Shown piece by piece: positions 8,699 through 15,548 of a stretch of DNA of 64,000 nucleotides (positions are counted from its first letter, which is position 1; each line of letters begins with the position of its first letter). The DNA is taken from contig NZ_JXJW01000012.1 in NCBI RefSeq assembly GCF_002441695.1, positions 22,816-86,815 of the forward strand, read 5' to 3'. The notes beneath the pieces were generated by a model. That model was not told the origin of the DNA. It ran no database searches and saw nothing but the letters and a program-made list of their open reading frames with translations. The translations under genes were made by a program, and so were the position numbers. Source of the stretch: Pseudolactococcus piscium (lineage in GTDB: Bacteria > Bacillota > Bacilli > Lactobacillales > Streptococcaceae).

Positions 8699-9050
8699 TA
8701 CGTCTCTTTCTTAATATATTTATTATAGATAACAAGATGACCTCTCCATCTGAGGTCACAGGTAGTAAATTAAAGATATTACTCAAACAAAATAGTTTTA
8801 ATAGCAACAAATTTTGACCATTAGGTAATAAAATACCCACCATTATTGACATAACTGGTGCAATAGCTGCTATCATTAAATTATGTTTATCATTTTGTTG
8901 ATTAAGATAAGTAACAGCAAAATTTAAAATCCCATTTCTCTGTATATGTGGTTGATAGCCCAGCACTATTGCCATAAGAAAATGTGATAATTCATGTATC
9001 ATTAAAGATAGCACAATGGATAGGATAAATTTTGTTAAAAAAATAATCAT
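8682..9050 (-). CDS. Minimal M50-type (site-2-protease-like) membrane metalloprotease
   Basis: Only 122 residues, with three to four membrane helices. HELSH (about residues 19-23) is the HExxH zinc motif inside the first helix. NLLPVTSDGEV (about 95-105) is the NxxPxxDG-type motif that supplies the third zinc ligand. Both catalytic halves of an intramembrane protease are therefore present in a stripped-down form without a PDZ domain. In peptide-toxin operons such as yydFGHIJ, M50 relatives sit beside the exporter; here it could cut the membrane helix of the operon's precursor peptide. The start overlaps the upstream gene by 4 bases (ATGA). Confidence 0.75.
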   Translation of the reverse strand: MIIFLTKFILSIVLSLMIHELSHFLMAIVLGYQPHIQRNGILNFAVTYLNQQNDKHNLMIAAIAPVMSIMVGILLPNGQNLLLLKLFCLSNIFNLLPVTSDGEVILLSIINILRKRRNEKSP

Positions 9051-9313
9051 TTACTAGTCATTTTCAAATCAAAGATTTTCTTAATAATGAAGAAAATACC
9101 AATAATTATCAGGTAACTTATAAACACTTTAAAAGTTAATGCAAATGTTGTCGTCATCTCAGTTGCCGTATCGACATTACTGATTTTCACACCTAATAAA
9201 GTCTCCCTTACTTGAGTTCCCTTTACTTGAAACAATTCAAATAAGGTCTCAAATACTAAAATAAATAAAAACGATACAGTTGCAATTGTAAAAATACGAC
9301 TATTTTTCTCCAA
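9047..9313 (-). CDS. Small two-helix membrane protein of the bacteriocin-like operon
   Basis: An 88-residue protein with two predicted membrane helices (about residues 7-24 and 60-78) joined by a loop that should lie outside the cell. No family recognised. I chose TTG at 9313 because GGAGAG lies 5 bases upstream; it overlaps the permease gene by 14 bases. A longer in-frame reading starting at 9364 would overlap by 65 bases. Its size and position fit an immunity protein or a third transporter subunit, but this is inference. Confidence 0.55.
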   Translation of the reverse strand: MEKNSRIFTIATVSFLFILVFETLFELFQVKGTQVRETLLGVKISNVDTATEMTTTFALTFKVFISYLIIIGIFFIIKKIFDLKMTSK

Positions 9314-10667
9314 CGGCTCTCTCCTTTTTAATGACGTATGCGAATAAAAATAACTGAGCCACAATGATAAAACTTGTCAGCTCAGGTTTTTTCCACAAAA
9401 TAAAGCAGATCATGATCGTCATGGCTAAAATAATCATTTGTGTTGTTTCATTTAATATGCCATCAGATTTAGGAAATAAATAGCCTAAAATAAGGGAGGT
9501 TAGCGCAACCCATATAGGCTGTAGCAAGTTAAGATAATTATCATAACTGACAATAACATATGGTAAAACGAGGATAATCAGCATCATGAGTTGATACCCG
9601 ATATCTCGTTTCAAAGAAATTGAATAGCTAGTAAATAACTGTCTAAATCGGCTCATGTTATCATAAAACGGCAAGCAAAAAATACCTGAAAATACCAAAA
9701 TCATTTGTAAGATAGTCCCTAACTGTTTAAAATCCTGACTGACATATAAAATAACAACAAAAGCAATCATTAAAAATAAAACATACCAATTATTTTTGGT
9801 TCTGAGTAAGGATATGAGATTACTAGATAACAAATTTTTTATTGTCGGTCCAATTTTGATATATTTACTAGTCGTTAATATCTGTTCTGGAAAAATAAAT
9901 TTCCTAATCAGTAGCAAACTCAAGAGCAACAGCAATAAAATACTCAGACATACAAGTCTTATCAAAACTGATATATGTGTTGTAAATCCACTCAGTTTTT
10001 CTTCTAATTTATACCTGAATAGAAAATAATAGAGCAGAGCACTCAACAGTAAAATAATATCAACGGTATACTTGACGATCACCCTACCTTTACCTTTAGT
10101 AAAAGTAGTCATCTTTTTATACAAAAAATCTAGACAGATACAAGTCAAGATAAAAATAGCCTGTAAAATAAGCCAAATCAAAATAAATAACAGCTTGGAT
10201 GATGTCACGAGTGTCATCATCGGTGTAATAATTAGCATGATAAATTCATATAGGCCAATCATGATAGAAAATTTAAATATCAAAAAACTCAATTGAATTT
10301 CATTTTCCTCAAAAGGTAATGATTTTGCAAAAAATAAAGAAACTTTATCCAAGGCTACTGTATTTACAACAAATAGATAGAGAATGACACCGAAAAAAAA
10401 CGCTGATGAACACGCACTAAAAAATGTCATCAGCTGACCTTTAACGATGACTGCCAAAGAGATATTTTGATTTACCATGCTTATTTTAGCTAATTCGACC
10501 ATATTATAATAAAAATAGGCAAAATATAAGATTAAAATCATGGTGCAGGTAATATAACGATTACGCTTTTTTTTGAAAAAAGGGTGCTTGACAAGACTCC
10601 TAAAAGAATTGCTATAAAACAATTCAAGTAGTGTTAAAATACGCTTTGATGAGGCGTCTTTTATCAT
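9300..10667 (-). CDS. ABC transporter permease, about 12 membrane helices
   Basis: A 455-residue, highly hydrophobic protein with about twelve predicted membrane helices and no soluble domain, so it is an integral permease. Its gene starts inside the end of the ATPase gene (44-base overlap), with a strong GGAGG 6 bases before the ATG at 10667, so the pair is tightly coupled. The size is about that of a doubled ABC-2 permease, so one chain may make the whole channel. No specific family recognised. It probably exports, or protects against, the peptide encoded at 11377-11583. Confidence 0.7.
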   Translation of the reverse strand: MIKDASSKRILTLLELFYSNSFRSLVKHPFFKKKRNRYITCTMILILYFAYFYYNMVELAKISMVNQNISLAVIVKGQLMTFFSACSSAFFFGVILYLFVVNTVALDKVSLFFAKSLPFEENEIQLSFLIFKFSIMIGLYEFIMLIITPMMTLVTSSKLLFILIWLILQAIFILTCICLDFLYKKMTTFTKGKGRVIVKYTVDIILLLSALLYYFLFRYKLEEKLSGFTTHISVLIRLVCLSILLLLLLSLLLIRKFIFPEQILTTSKYIKIGPTIKNLLSSNLISLLRTKNNWYVLFLMIAFVVILYVSQDFKQLGTILQMILVFSGIFCLPFYDNMSRFRQLFTSYSISLKRDIGYQLMMLIILVLPYVIVSYDNYLNLLQPIWVALTSLILGYLFPKSDGILNETTQMIILAMTIMICFILWKKPELTSFIIVAQLFLFAYVIKKERAVGEK

Positions 10668-11334
10668 TCACTACCTCCATTTCTTTAATCGTTTCCTCTA
10701 AATTTATGATGTCATCGGCGTATTTTTCAAGTTTTCCATCGGACATCAAGAAAACATGTTCTGAAAAACGCTCAAGAATCGTTTTTGAATGCGTTACTAG
10801 CACAATACCAGTATCCTTCGACATTTGTTTAAAAATTTCCTGTGTCAGTAGGGTTGTCTCAAAATCCAACCCACTAAAAATTTCATCTGCTAATAGATAA
10901 TCTGTTTTTACTGCGATTGCTGCAATCAATTGTATCTTCTTTTTCATGCCGAATGAGTAAGTTTCAATGAGTGCATGACTTTTTTCTGCCATACCATAGA
11001 TTTCATATAGCGTATCGACTTGCCAACTGTCTGAACTAGCATATTGTTTTAAAACAAATGATACGTACTCTCTACCAGTCATAAACTCAGGTAGGTAAAA
11101 ATCAGATGGCAAGTAAAATAATTTTGATTTATAGGCATAGCTACCAGATTCAAAGTTATCTATCCATATCGTTCCTGAAAATTTTTTCAAACCAACAATA
11201 CAATCAAATAACGTTGACTTACCACTACCATTGACACCAACAATAATACTGACATTGTTTTCAGCAAATGTCACATTGATACCCTTTAAAATTGGGTCAT
11301 CATATCTTTTTTCAAGGTTTTCTATATTAATCAT
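10624..11334 (-). CDS. ABC transporter ATP-binding protein
   Basis: A 236-residue ATPase with Walker A GVNGSGKST (about residues 34-42), a degenerate signature YSFGMKKK (about 130-137), Walker B YLLADE (about 152-157) and the switch histidine in VTHS. The signature lacks the canonical LSGGQ, as in other ABC-2/bacteriocin-immunity type ATPases. It energises the permease encoded directly downstream. No clear ribosome-binding site precedes the ATG at 11334; a hairpin lies between it and the precursor gene, so it may be expressed at a lower level than the precursor. Confidence 0.85.
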   Translation of the reverse strand: MINIENLEKRYDDPILKGINVTFAENNVSIIVGVNGSGKSTLFDCIVGLKKFSGTIWIDNFESGSYAYKSKLFYLPSDFYLPEFMTGREYVSFVLKQYASSDSWQVDTLYEIYGMAEKSHALIETYSFGMKKKIQLIAAIAVKTDYLLADEIFSGLDFETTLLTQEIFKQMSKDTGIVLVTHSKTILERFSEHVFLMSDGKLEKYADDIINLEETIKEMEVVNDKRRLIKAYFNTT

Positions 11335-11346
11335 GTGATTTAAAAT

Positions 11347-11366
11347 GGAGAGAAAAAGGTCTCTCC
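11347..11366 (-). terminator. Hairpin between precursor and transporter genes
   Basis: GGAGAG / CTCTCC with an 8-base loop sits in the 42-base gap between the precursor gene and the ATPase gene. No long T-run follows, so it is more likely an attenuator or mRNA-processing/stability element than a full terminator. Confidence 0.45.
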
Positions 11367-11376
11367 TCTCCCGCTT

Positions 11377-11583
11377 TTACCTTTTACAACCGATTGAGAC
11401 AGAAATTAAATTTGGTATGCCAAATTTAAGGCTACCCGTAAAACTTCCGCCACTCCAAGTGCAATAGACACCATAACCGACTACTGCAACAAGAGACAGC
11501 AACGCTACTATCCAAAAAATCCATTCAACCACAATCTGCTTTTGATATTTCTGATCTAGCATCTGAAAATAATGAGTCATCAT
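11377..11583 (-). CDS. Putative bacteriocin-like precursor peptide with two cysteines
   Basis: A 68-residue protein: a polar start (residues 1-16), one hydrophobic helix (about 17-40) and a 28-residue tail from Cys41 to Arg68 that begins CTWSGG and ends SVSIGCKR. Cys41 and Cys66 could close a 26-residue disulfide loop. I chose the ATG at 11583 because GGAGG lies 8 bases upstream; the TTG at 11598 lies inside that ribosome-binding site. It is the first gene of an operon with an ABC exporter, an M50 protease and a CxxC oxidoreductase, and follows an Rgg regulator. The inferred product is the released C-terminal peptide. No known bacteriocin family recognised; a membrane-anchored regulator or immunity peptide is the alternative. 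Confidence 0.6.
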   Translation of the reverse strand: MMTHYFQMLDQKYQKQIVVEWIFWIVALLSLVAVVGYGVYCTWSGGSFTGSLKFGIPNLISVSIGCKR

Positions 11584-11606
11584 TTGTTTTTCCTCCAAAT
11601 TATAAA

Positions 11607-11651
11607 CTAGAGGTTACTCTAGCTAAAGGGCGTTCATGAGCATTAGCTCAT
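11607..11651. repeat. Two 6-4-6 inverted repeats before the precursor gene
   Basis: CTAGAG-GTTA-CTCTAG (11607-11622) and ATGAGC-ATTA-GCTCAT (11636-11651) are both perfect 16-base inverted repeats, 29 bases apart. They lie just upstream of the precursor's ribosome-binding site, inside the predicted leader, so they could be operators or leader hairpins. Confidence 0.5.
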
Positions 11652-11764
11652 TGCACTATCAGGAAGGATTTCATAGCCCTATCTTATCTCATCCATATAA
11701 CCAAGATGACTTAATCAAAATACTTTTAAGTAAAAGTAGCATCATGTTAGCACGACTAAATTTA

Positions 11765-11793
11765 AATGTAACGTCTGACTAGTCAACCGTCAA
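11765..11793 (-). promoter_or_regulatory. Possible promoter of the bacteriocin-like operon
   Basis: TTGACG (11788-11793) and TACATT (11765-11770) on the minus strand have 17-base spacing, giving a leader of about 175 bases. The spacer contains a perfect 10-base palindrome, TGACTAGTCA (11776-11785), well placed for a regulator such as the upstream Rgg protein. Confidence 0.35.
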
Positions 11794-11959
11794 TATAAGA
11801 TATCAAGTAAACTAAGGTCAATTACTTAGGTTTTAGAACTTAGCAAAGAGATAAACGTTCTATACATGTTATCAGGACGGAAACACAAATAGGTAGCATA
11901 TTAGAATAAAATCCTATAACTTCATTCTAACATACGTTGTTAAAATTTTCAGTCTAATT

Positions 11960-12000
11960 GCATAAACACAACACTTGGTGCTGAACTGTCATGTTTATGC
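11960..12000 (-). terminator. Hairpin after the rgg gene
   Basis: GCATAAACA / TGTTTATGC is a 9-bp stem with a 23-base partly paired loop, 70 bases past the rgg stop. It lacks a strong T-run, so termination is probably partial. I see no other gene in the rest of 11584-12069. Confidence 0.4.
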
Positions 12001-12069
12001 AACAGTTAGTAAATCAATAAATTTTAATGATATAGTCAACGGATTAACTATGAGAGAGGATGCAGATGG

Positions 12070-12930
12070 TCAAGCATTAATGATAAGATTCAGTATTTTT
12101 TCAAACCGCTCAGCTATACCCACTGCACCAAATTTTCTTAACCTATCAATATCATCCTGAATGTCAATCAAAAGTTCAGGATTATTTTTTTGTTTATACC
12201 TTGAAACTTTTTTAAAAATATGAAGTGATATTTTCTCCTCCAGGTCCCATTCTGTAATGAAGTCATCTAATATTTCTTTAATTCGCTCCGCTCGCCTGTA
12301 CCATCCTTTGCTAATTAAAAAAATATATAGATTAATAGCAGTTTTTTTGACACCATCACTATTCTGGATAAAAAGAACAGATAATTCCTCACTATCTAGC
12401 ATATCTTGTCCCAAGTCATAAACTTCCTCTTCATCAAGAAGTGCTAGACAACGGTTAAAGATGCTAATATCAAACATAGTCCACTGGGAAATCCTATTGA
12501 AATGTCTATTCAAAAAAGTTTGCTCTACTTTTGTTAACAGATTTTTTCCAGTTAGGTCTAGTATCACTGCTTTTGTCAAAATATTAAAGAATTTATCCCT
12601 TTTTAACTTAGCATTTCCCTTAATTAATTTTTTCAGTCCTACTATGTCTTTTGTTATCTCATAAGCCATAATTTTATTACCAAAAGCTTGGTACTGATTT
12701 GGTTCCTCCGCCCACAACGCAAAAAATTCATTGGGTGTCATATTAATCGCTTTAATCGCCAATAAAAATCTATCCGTTGTCAACATACTTAAACCACTCT
12801 CAAACCGAGAAATTTGTGACTTAGAAAGATTATCATTTGATCTTGCAACATCTCCTAGACTATAGCCTCGTTCCTCACGAATTCCTTTATAATAATTACC
12901 AATTGTTTGTGATTGCGCATCTTGTAACAT
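12070..12930 (-). CDS. Rgg/MutR-family transcriptional regulator
   Basis: A 286-residue regulator with an N-terminal XRE helix-turn-helix (about residues 10-65, including YSLGDVARSNDNLSKSQISRFE) and a long helical repeat C-terminal domain with the Rgg-type pattern. Rgg proteins are cytosolic and often sense imported short peptides to switch on nearby bacteriocin or competence genes. It lies upstream of, and in the same direction as, the bacteriocin-like operon, so it is the likely activator. The start is supported by GAGGTG 4 bases before the ATG. I searched both flanks for a short hydrophobic pheromone gene and found no convincing one, so its inducer is unknown. Confidence 0.85.
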   Translation of the reverse strand: MLQDAQSQTIGNYYKGIREERGYSLGDVARSNDNLSKSQISRFESGLSMLTTDRFLLAIKAINMTPNEFFALWAEEPNQYQAFGNKIMAYEITKDIVGLKKLIKGNAKLKRDKFFNILTKAVILDLTGKNLLTKVEQTFLNRHFNRISQWTMFDISIFNRCLALLDEEEVYDLGQDMLDSEELSVLFIQNSDGVKKTAINLYIFLISKGWYRRAERIKEILDDFITEWDLEEKISLHIFKKVSRYKQKNNPELLIDIQDDIDRLRKFGAVGIAERFEKILNLIINA

Positions 12931-13417
12931 CTTTCACCTCATCAATTTCACTTTAAAAATACAGTGGATGTAGCTAGGTACAAAAGTTCAAATCAGATAC
13001 ACAAGAAACCATCAATTAAGTACCATTTGGAATAGTTGGTTTCTTGAATCAGATCCATATTATGGTCCATTTACTCTCGGAGGTTTTGAGCTGCCAATTC
13101 TATAATGGGAATAGATAGCATTTTAGCATACGTCAACTCATTACATGCGTCCTCTACGACCATAGTCATCGTGTTTGCCTATATAACACGACTGGTTAGT
13201 GTGCGTGGTAAGCGGAACTTATACGCCAGTTATGTACTAATTTATATCATATATCTTATCGCATTCCACATAATAAATTAGTTGTATAATATTATTATAT
13301 TAATTCGTTATTTAATTGTCAACAACAACATGAAAACGCTTTATTTTTATTATTTTGATACTTAGTCATTTCTAGTGTTTATTAATGTCAATAATAGAAT
13401 AGTTATGATTAAACACC
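12931..13417. other. 487-base non-coding region upstream of rgg
   Basis: No gene is supported here. It contains a perfect 10-bp inverted repeat CAAGAAACCA (13002-13011) / TGGTTTCTTG (13037-13046), flanked on both sides by a direct AATCAGAT repeat (12991-12998 and 13047-13054). There is also a catabolite-response-like TGAAAACGCTTTAT (13331-13344) and a very AT-rich stretch (about 13270-13320). The rgg promoter should lie here, but I cannot place it securely. Confidence 0.45.
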
Positions 13418-13446
13418 AAAAAAGCTCTTCATCAGAGAGCCGAACT
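13418..13446 (-). terminator. aroD terminator
   Basis: GCTCT / AGAGC stem flanked by A-runs and T-runs, so it can act in both directions; on the minus strand it follows aroD and ends in TTTTTT. Confidence 0.7.
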
Positions 13447-13487
13447 TTTTTAATATTTGTATAGCCTCAAATTACACGCTATTTTAC

Positions 13488-14135
13488 CTATAAAATATGC
13501 TGTAGCTGACGCATTTCAGTTAAACTTAACTGGCCTGGGGCACTTGTTGCATCAACAGCAGCAAAGGTCCAGCTACTTCCAAAGCTATCCCCAACCAGAC
13601 GCGTTACTTTGCCAAGTTCCCCCATAGCCATGGTCACAATGATCTGATCAGGATGTACTTCAGAAAAAGTCAATGTTTCTGACATCAATCTGATCACGTC
13701 TTTTTTATCTTGCGGCATACCAGCAAATTTCACAACTTTAGGGTGTCTAGCCTGCATCTTGCCTAAAATATCTGCTAGATTTTCTGGAATTTGGTCAAAA
13801 TCATGATAAGAAGCGATTGCGTTCTTGGGAAGAGAAATCTCAGGAAATCGTAAGACTTCGATATCGATATAGGCGAACTCTGATGCAAATTTATCAATTA
13901 ACCTTGCATAGTCAGCATCAGACAGAAGCTGCTCATCTTTATCTTCTGTCCTAAATGTAAAAATAATGGGGTGATCAGGAAACTTGTCTTTAATTTTACT
14001 GGCTGCAAGATCTAGATCACTGATTGCTAAAAAATCTGCTCGCCATTCGATCAAATCCGCACCCTGATACTGATCAGAACTGAGTCGCGCAATTGCTTCC
14101 AAGCTCTTTGGCATGATTGGGACAACAATTTTCAT
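13488..14135 (-). CDS. aroD: 3-dehydroquinate dehydratase, type I
   Basis: Converts 3-dehydroquinate to 3-dehydroshikimate, the third step of the shikimate pathway, in the cytosol. The 215-residue type I enzyme shows the substrate-binding DLIEWRADF (about residues 28-36), the catalytic His in ASYHDFD (about 112-118), the Schiff-base Lys in KFAGM (about 137-141) and a C-terminal SAPGQLSL loop. Two bases separate it from the upstream RlmI-like gene, so the pair is probably one transcript. No other shikimate gene is in the window. Confidence 0.93.
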   Translation of the reverse strand: MKIVVPIMPKSLEAIARLSSDQYQGADLIEWRADFLAISDLDLAASKIKDKFPDHPIIFTFRTEDKDEQLLSDADYARLIDKFASEFAYIDIEVLRFPEISLPKNAIASYHDFDQIPENLADILGKMQARHPKVVKFAGMPQDKKDVIRLMSETLTFSEVHPDQIIVTMAMGELGKVTRLVGDSFGSSWTFAAVDATSAPGQLSLTEMRQLQHIL

Positions 14136-14137
14136 AG

Positions 14138-15274
14138 TTACTTCATCTCCAACACAAAGACTTTCAAGTAATCAGACTGTGAATCTACTGAATTGACCGT
14201 AAAATCTGCCGGTAAGCTAAATTCTTGGACAATCTCAAATCGTTGATTGCCAAACCCTTTTTTAAGTTCAGCTAAGAAATCTGCTCTGCTTAGTCTGGCA
14301 TGATTGGTCGATGCGATAATCTTACCATGCTTGTTTAAAATGGGTAGCGCATCTGCTATTAATTGGTGATAGTCTTTAGCCACTGAAAACGTCATCTTTT
14401 TATTTCTAGCAAAGCTAGGTGGATCTAAAACAATCAAATCAAAGTGTAAGTTTTTTCTAGCCGCATACTTGAAATAGTCAAATACATCCATGACATGAAA
14501 TTTGTGCGCATCTAGTGGGATATTATTAGCCTTAAAATGGGCTTCTGATAGCTCACGTGAGCGTTTTGCTAGGTCGACTGATACGGTTGACTTAGCGCCA
14601 CCTATTGCGGCTGCTACAGAGAATGCTGCTGTATAAGAAAACATATTTAACATGTCTTTTCCAGCAGCTAGTCCATCAATGAGAGCACCACGCACATCAT
14701 GTTGATCTAAAAAGATTCCAGTCATCAAGCCATCATTTAAGAAGACTTGATACCGTGTGCCATTTTCAAGGACTATAAATTTATCTGGCGCTGATTGGCC
14801 ATAAATATGACTTGAAATCGGTAGCTTACTTTCAAAGCGAACTTTTTCATAAGCACCTAATATTTCAGGGAAAACCTGTTTAAATGCTGTCATGATCTCT
14901 TGTTTCAACGAATAGACAAAGGCATTATACCAGTTAAAAAGCGCATATTCATCATATATGTCTATCGTGAAGCCACCAAAGTCATCCCCATCTTGATTAA
15001 AGACACGAAATGCAGTCGTTGCAGTATCCTGGTAATACGGATAACGTTTATGCTTAGCATCTGTCAAGAGAGCAACAAAATCTCTTGTTTTAATCGTCCA
15101 GCCAATCCCTTTGTTTTGACGTGAAAAGTAGGCTGATGTCAAGAATTGTTTCTCAAAATACAACTCAGCAAAGCCCTCAATATGTGTCTGTACAGGGAAG
15201 TCATGTGCATCCAAAACTGAGATACCATCAGCTATTTTTTTTGCGGCAAATTTATTTATCGTTAGTTTAGTCAT
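14138..15274 (-). CDS. RlmI-like class I SAM-dependent methyltransferase
   Basis: A 378-residue protein of the RlmI/YccW family, which methylates C5 of a cytosine in 23S rRNA. It has a PUA-like N-terminal region, then NMFSYTAAFSVAAA (SAM motif I, about residues 211-224), SVDLAKRS (motif II) and LDPPSFARNKK (motif IV, about 284-294). Where E. coli RlmI has SCS in motif VI, this protein has ASTNHA, and I see no cysteine anywhere in it. Classic m5C chemistry needs a cysteine nucleophile, so the modification or target may differ. It is followed 2 bases later by aroD. Confidence 0.75.
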   Translation of the reverse strand: MTKLTINKFAAKKIADGISVLDAHDFPVQTHIEGFAELYFEKQFLTSAYFSRQNKGIGWTIKTRDFVALLTDAKHKRYPYYQDTATTAFRVFNQDGDDFGGFTIDIYDEYALFNWYNAFVYSLKQEIMTAFKQVFPEILGAYEKVRFESKLPISSHIYGQSAPDKFIVLENGTRYQVFLNDGLMTGIFLDQHDVRGALIDGLAAGKDMLNMFSYTAAFSVAAAIGGAKSTVSVDLAKRSRELSEAHFKANNIPLDAHKFHVMDVFDYFKYAARKNLHFDLIVLDPPSFARNKKMTFSVAKDYHQLIADALPILNKHGKIIASTNHARLSRADFLAELKKGFGNQRFEIVQEFSLPADFTVNSVDSQSDYLKVFVLEMK

Positions 15275-15424
15275 TAGTTAATATTATACACGAAAACAGC
15301 TCAGAAAGCTATCTCATAAGGGGAAACAAGCGGATAGCAAAAATGTGAACCGGATCAATCACTTCAACTTGCCATGACTTTAGGCGATAATTATGACAGC
15401 ATCAGAAAATAAATAGGTCATTGT

Positions 15425-15453
15425 TTGCCAAAAAAGTGAAAATAGCGTAAAAT
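15425..15453 (+). promoter_or_regulatory. Predicted ltaS promoter
   Basis: TTGCCA (15425-15430), a 17-base spacer and TAAAAT (15448-15453), about 90 bases before the ltaS start. Confidence 0.55.
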
Positions 15454-15548
15454 GAAGAAAGATATTTTAGAGAAAATTTGTAGTTATCGGAAGTGTTAGC
15501 TGCTTCAGCTTATCACCCGTGTACTGCTACCCAAAGGAACAGATTAAC

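Noticed and set aside
8177..11583. Reading the operon as a lactococcin 972 or pediocin-like (YGNGV) locus
   Set aside because: The peptide contains YGVYC but not the YGNGVxC box, has an internal membrane helix and no double-glycine leader, and no lactococcin-972-type permease is present.
11840..11900. 19-codon ORF (MLPICVSVLITC...) between rgg and the peptide operon, as a pheromone candidate
   Set aside because: Hydrophobic, but no ribosome-binding site at a usable distance and three cysteines; too weak to call.
13331..13366. Short ORF MKTLYFYYFDT upstream of rgg on the plus strand, as a possible pheromone gene
   Set aside because: No ribosome-binding site, and the sequence lacks the basic start and hydrophobic C-terminus of Rgg pheromones; the start overlaps a cre-like site.
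13437..13449. CCGAAC motif near the aroD terminator as a third PurBox
   Set aside because: Two flanking W positions are G, it lies inside a terminator stem, and no purine gene follows.
15462..15476. CodY-box-like sequence before ltaS
   Set aside because: Three mismatches in 15 positions, common by chance in AT-rich DNA.
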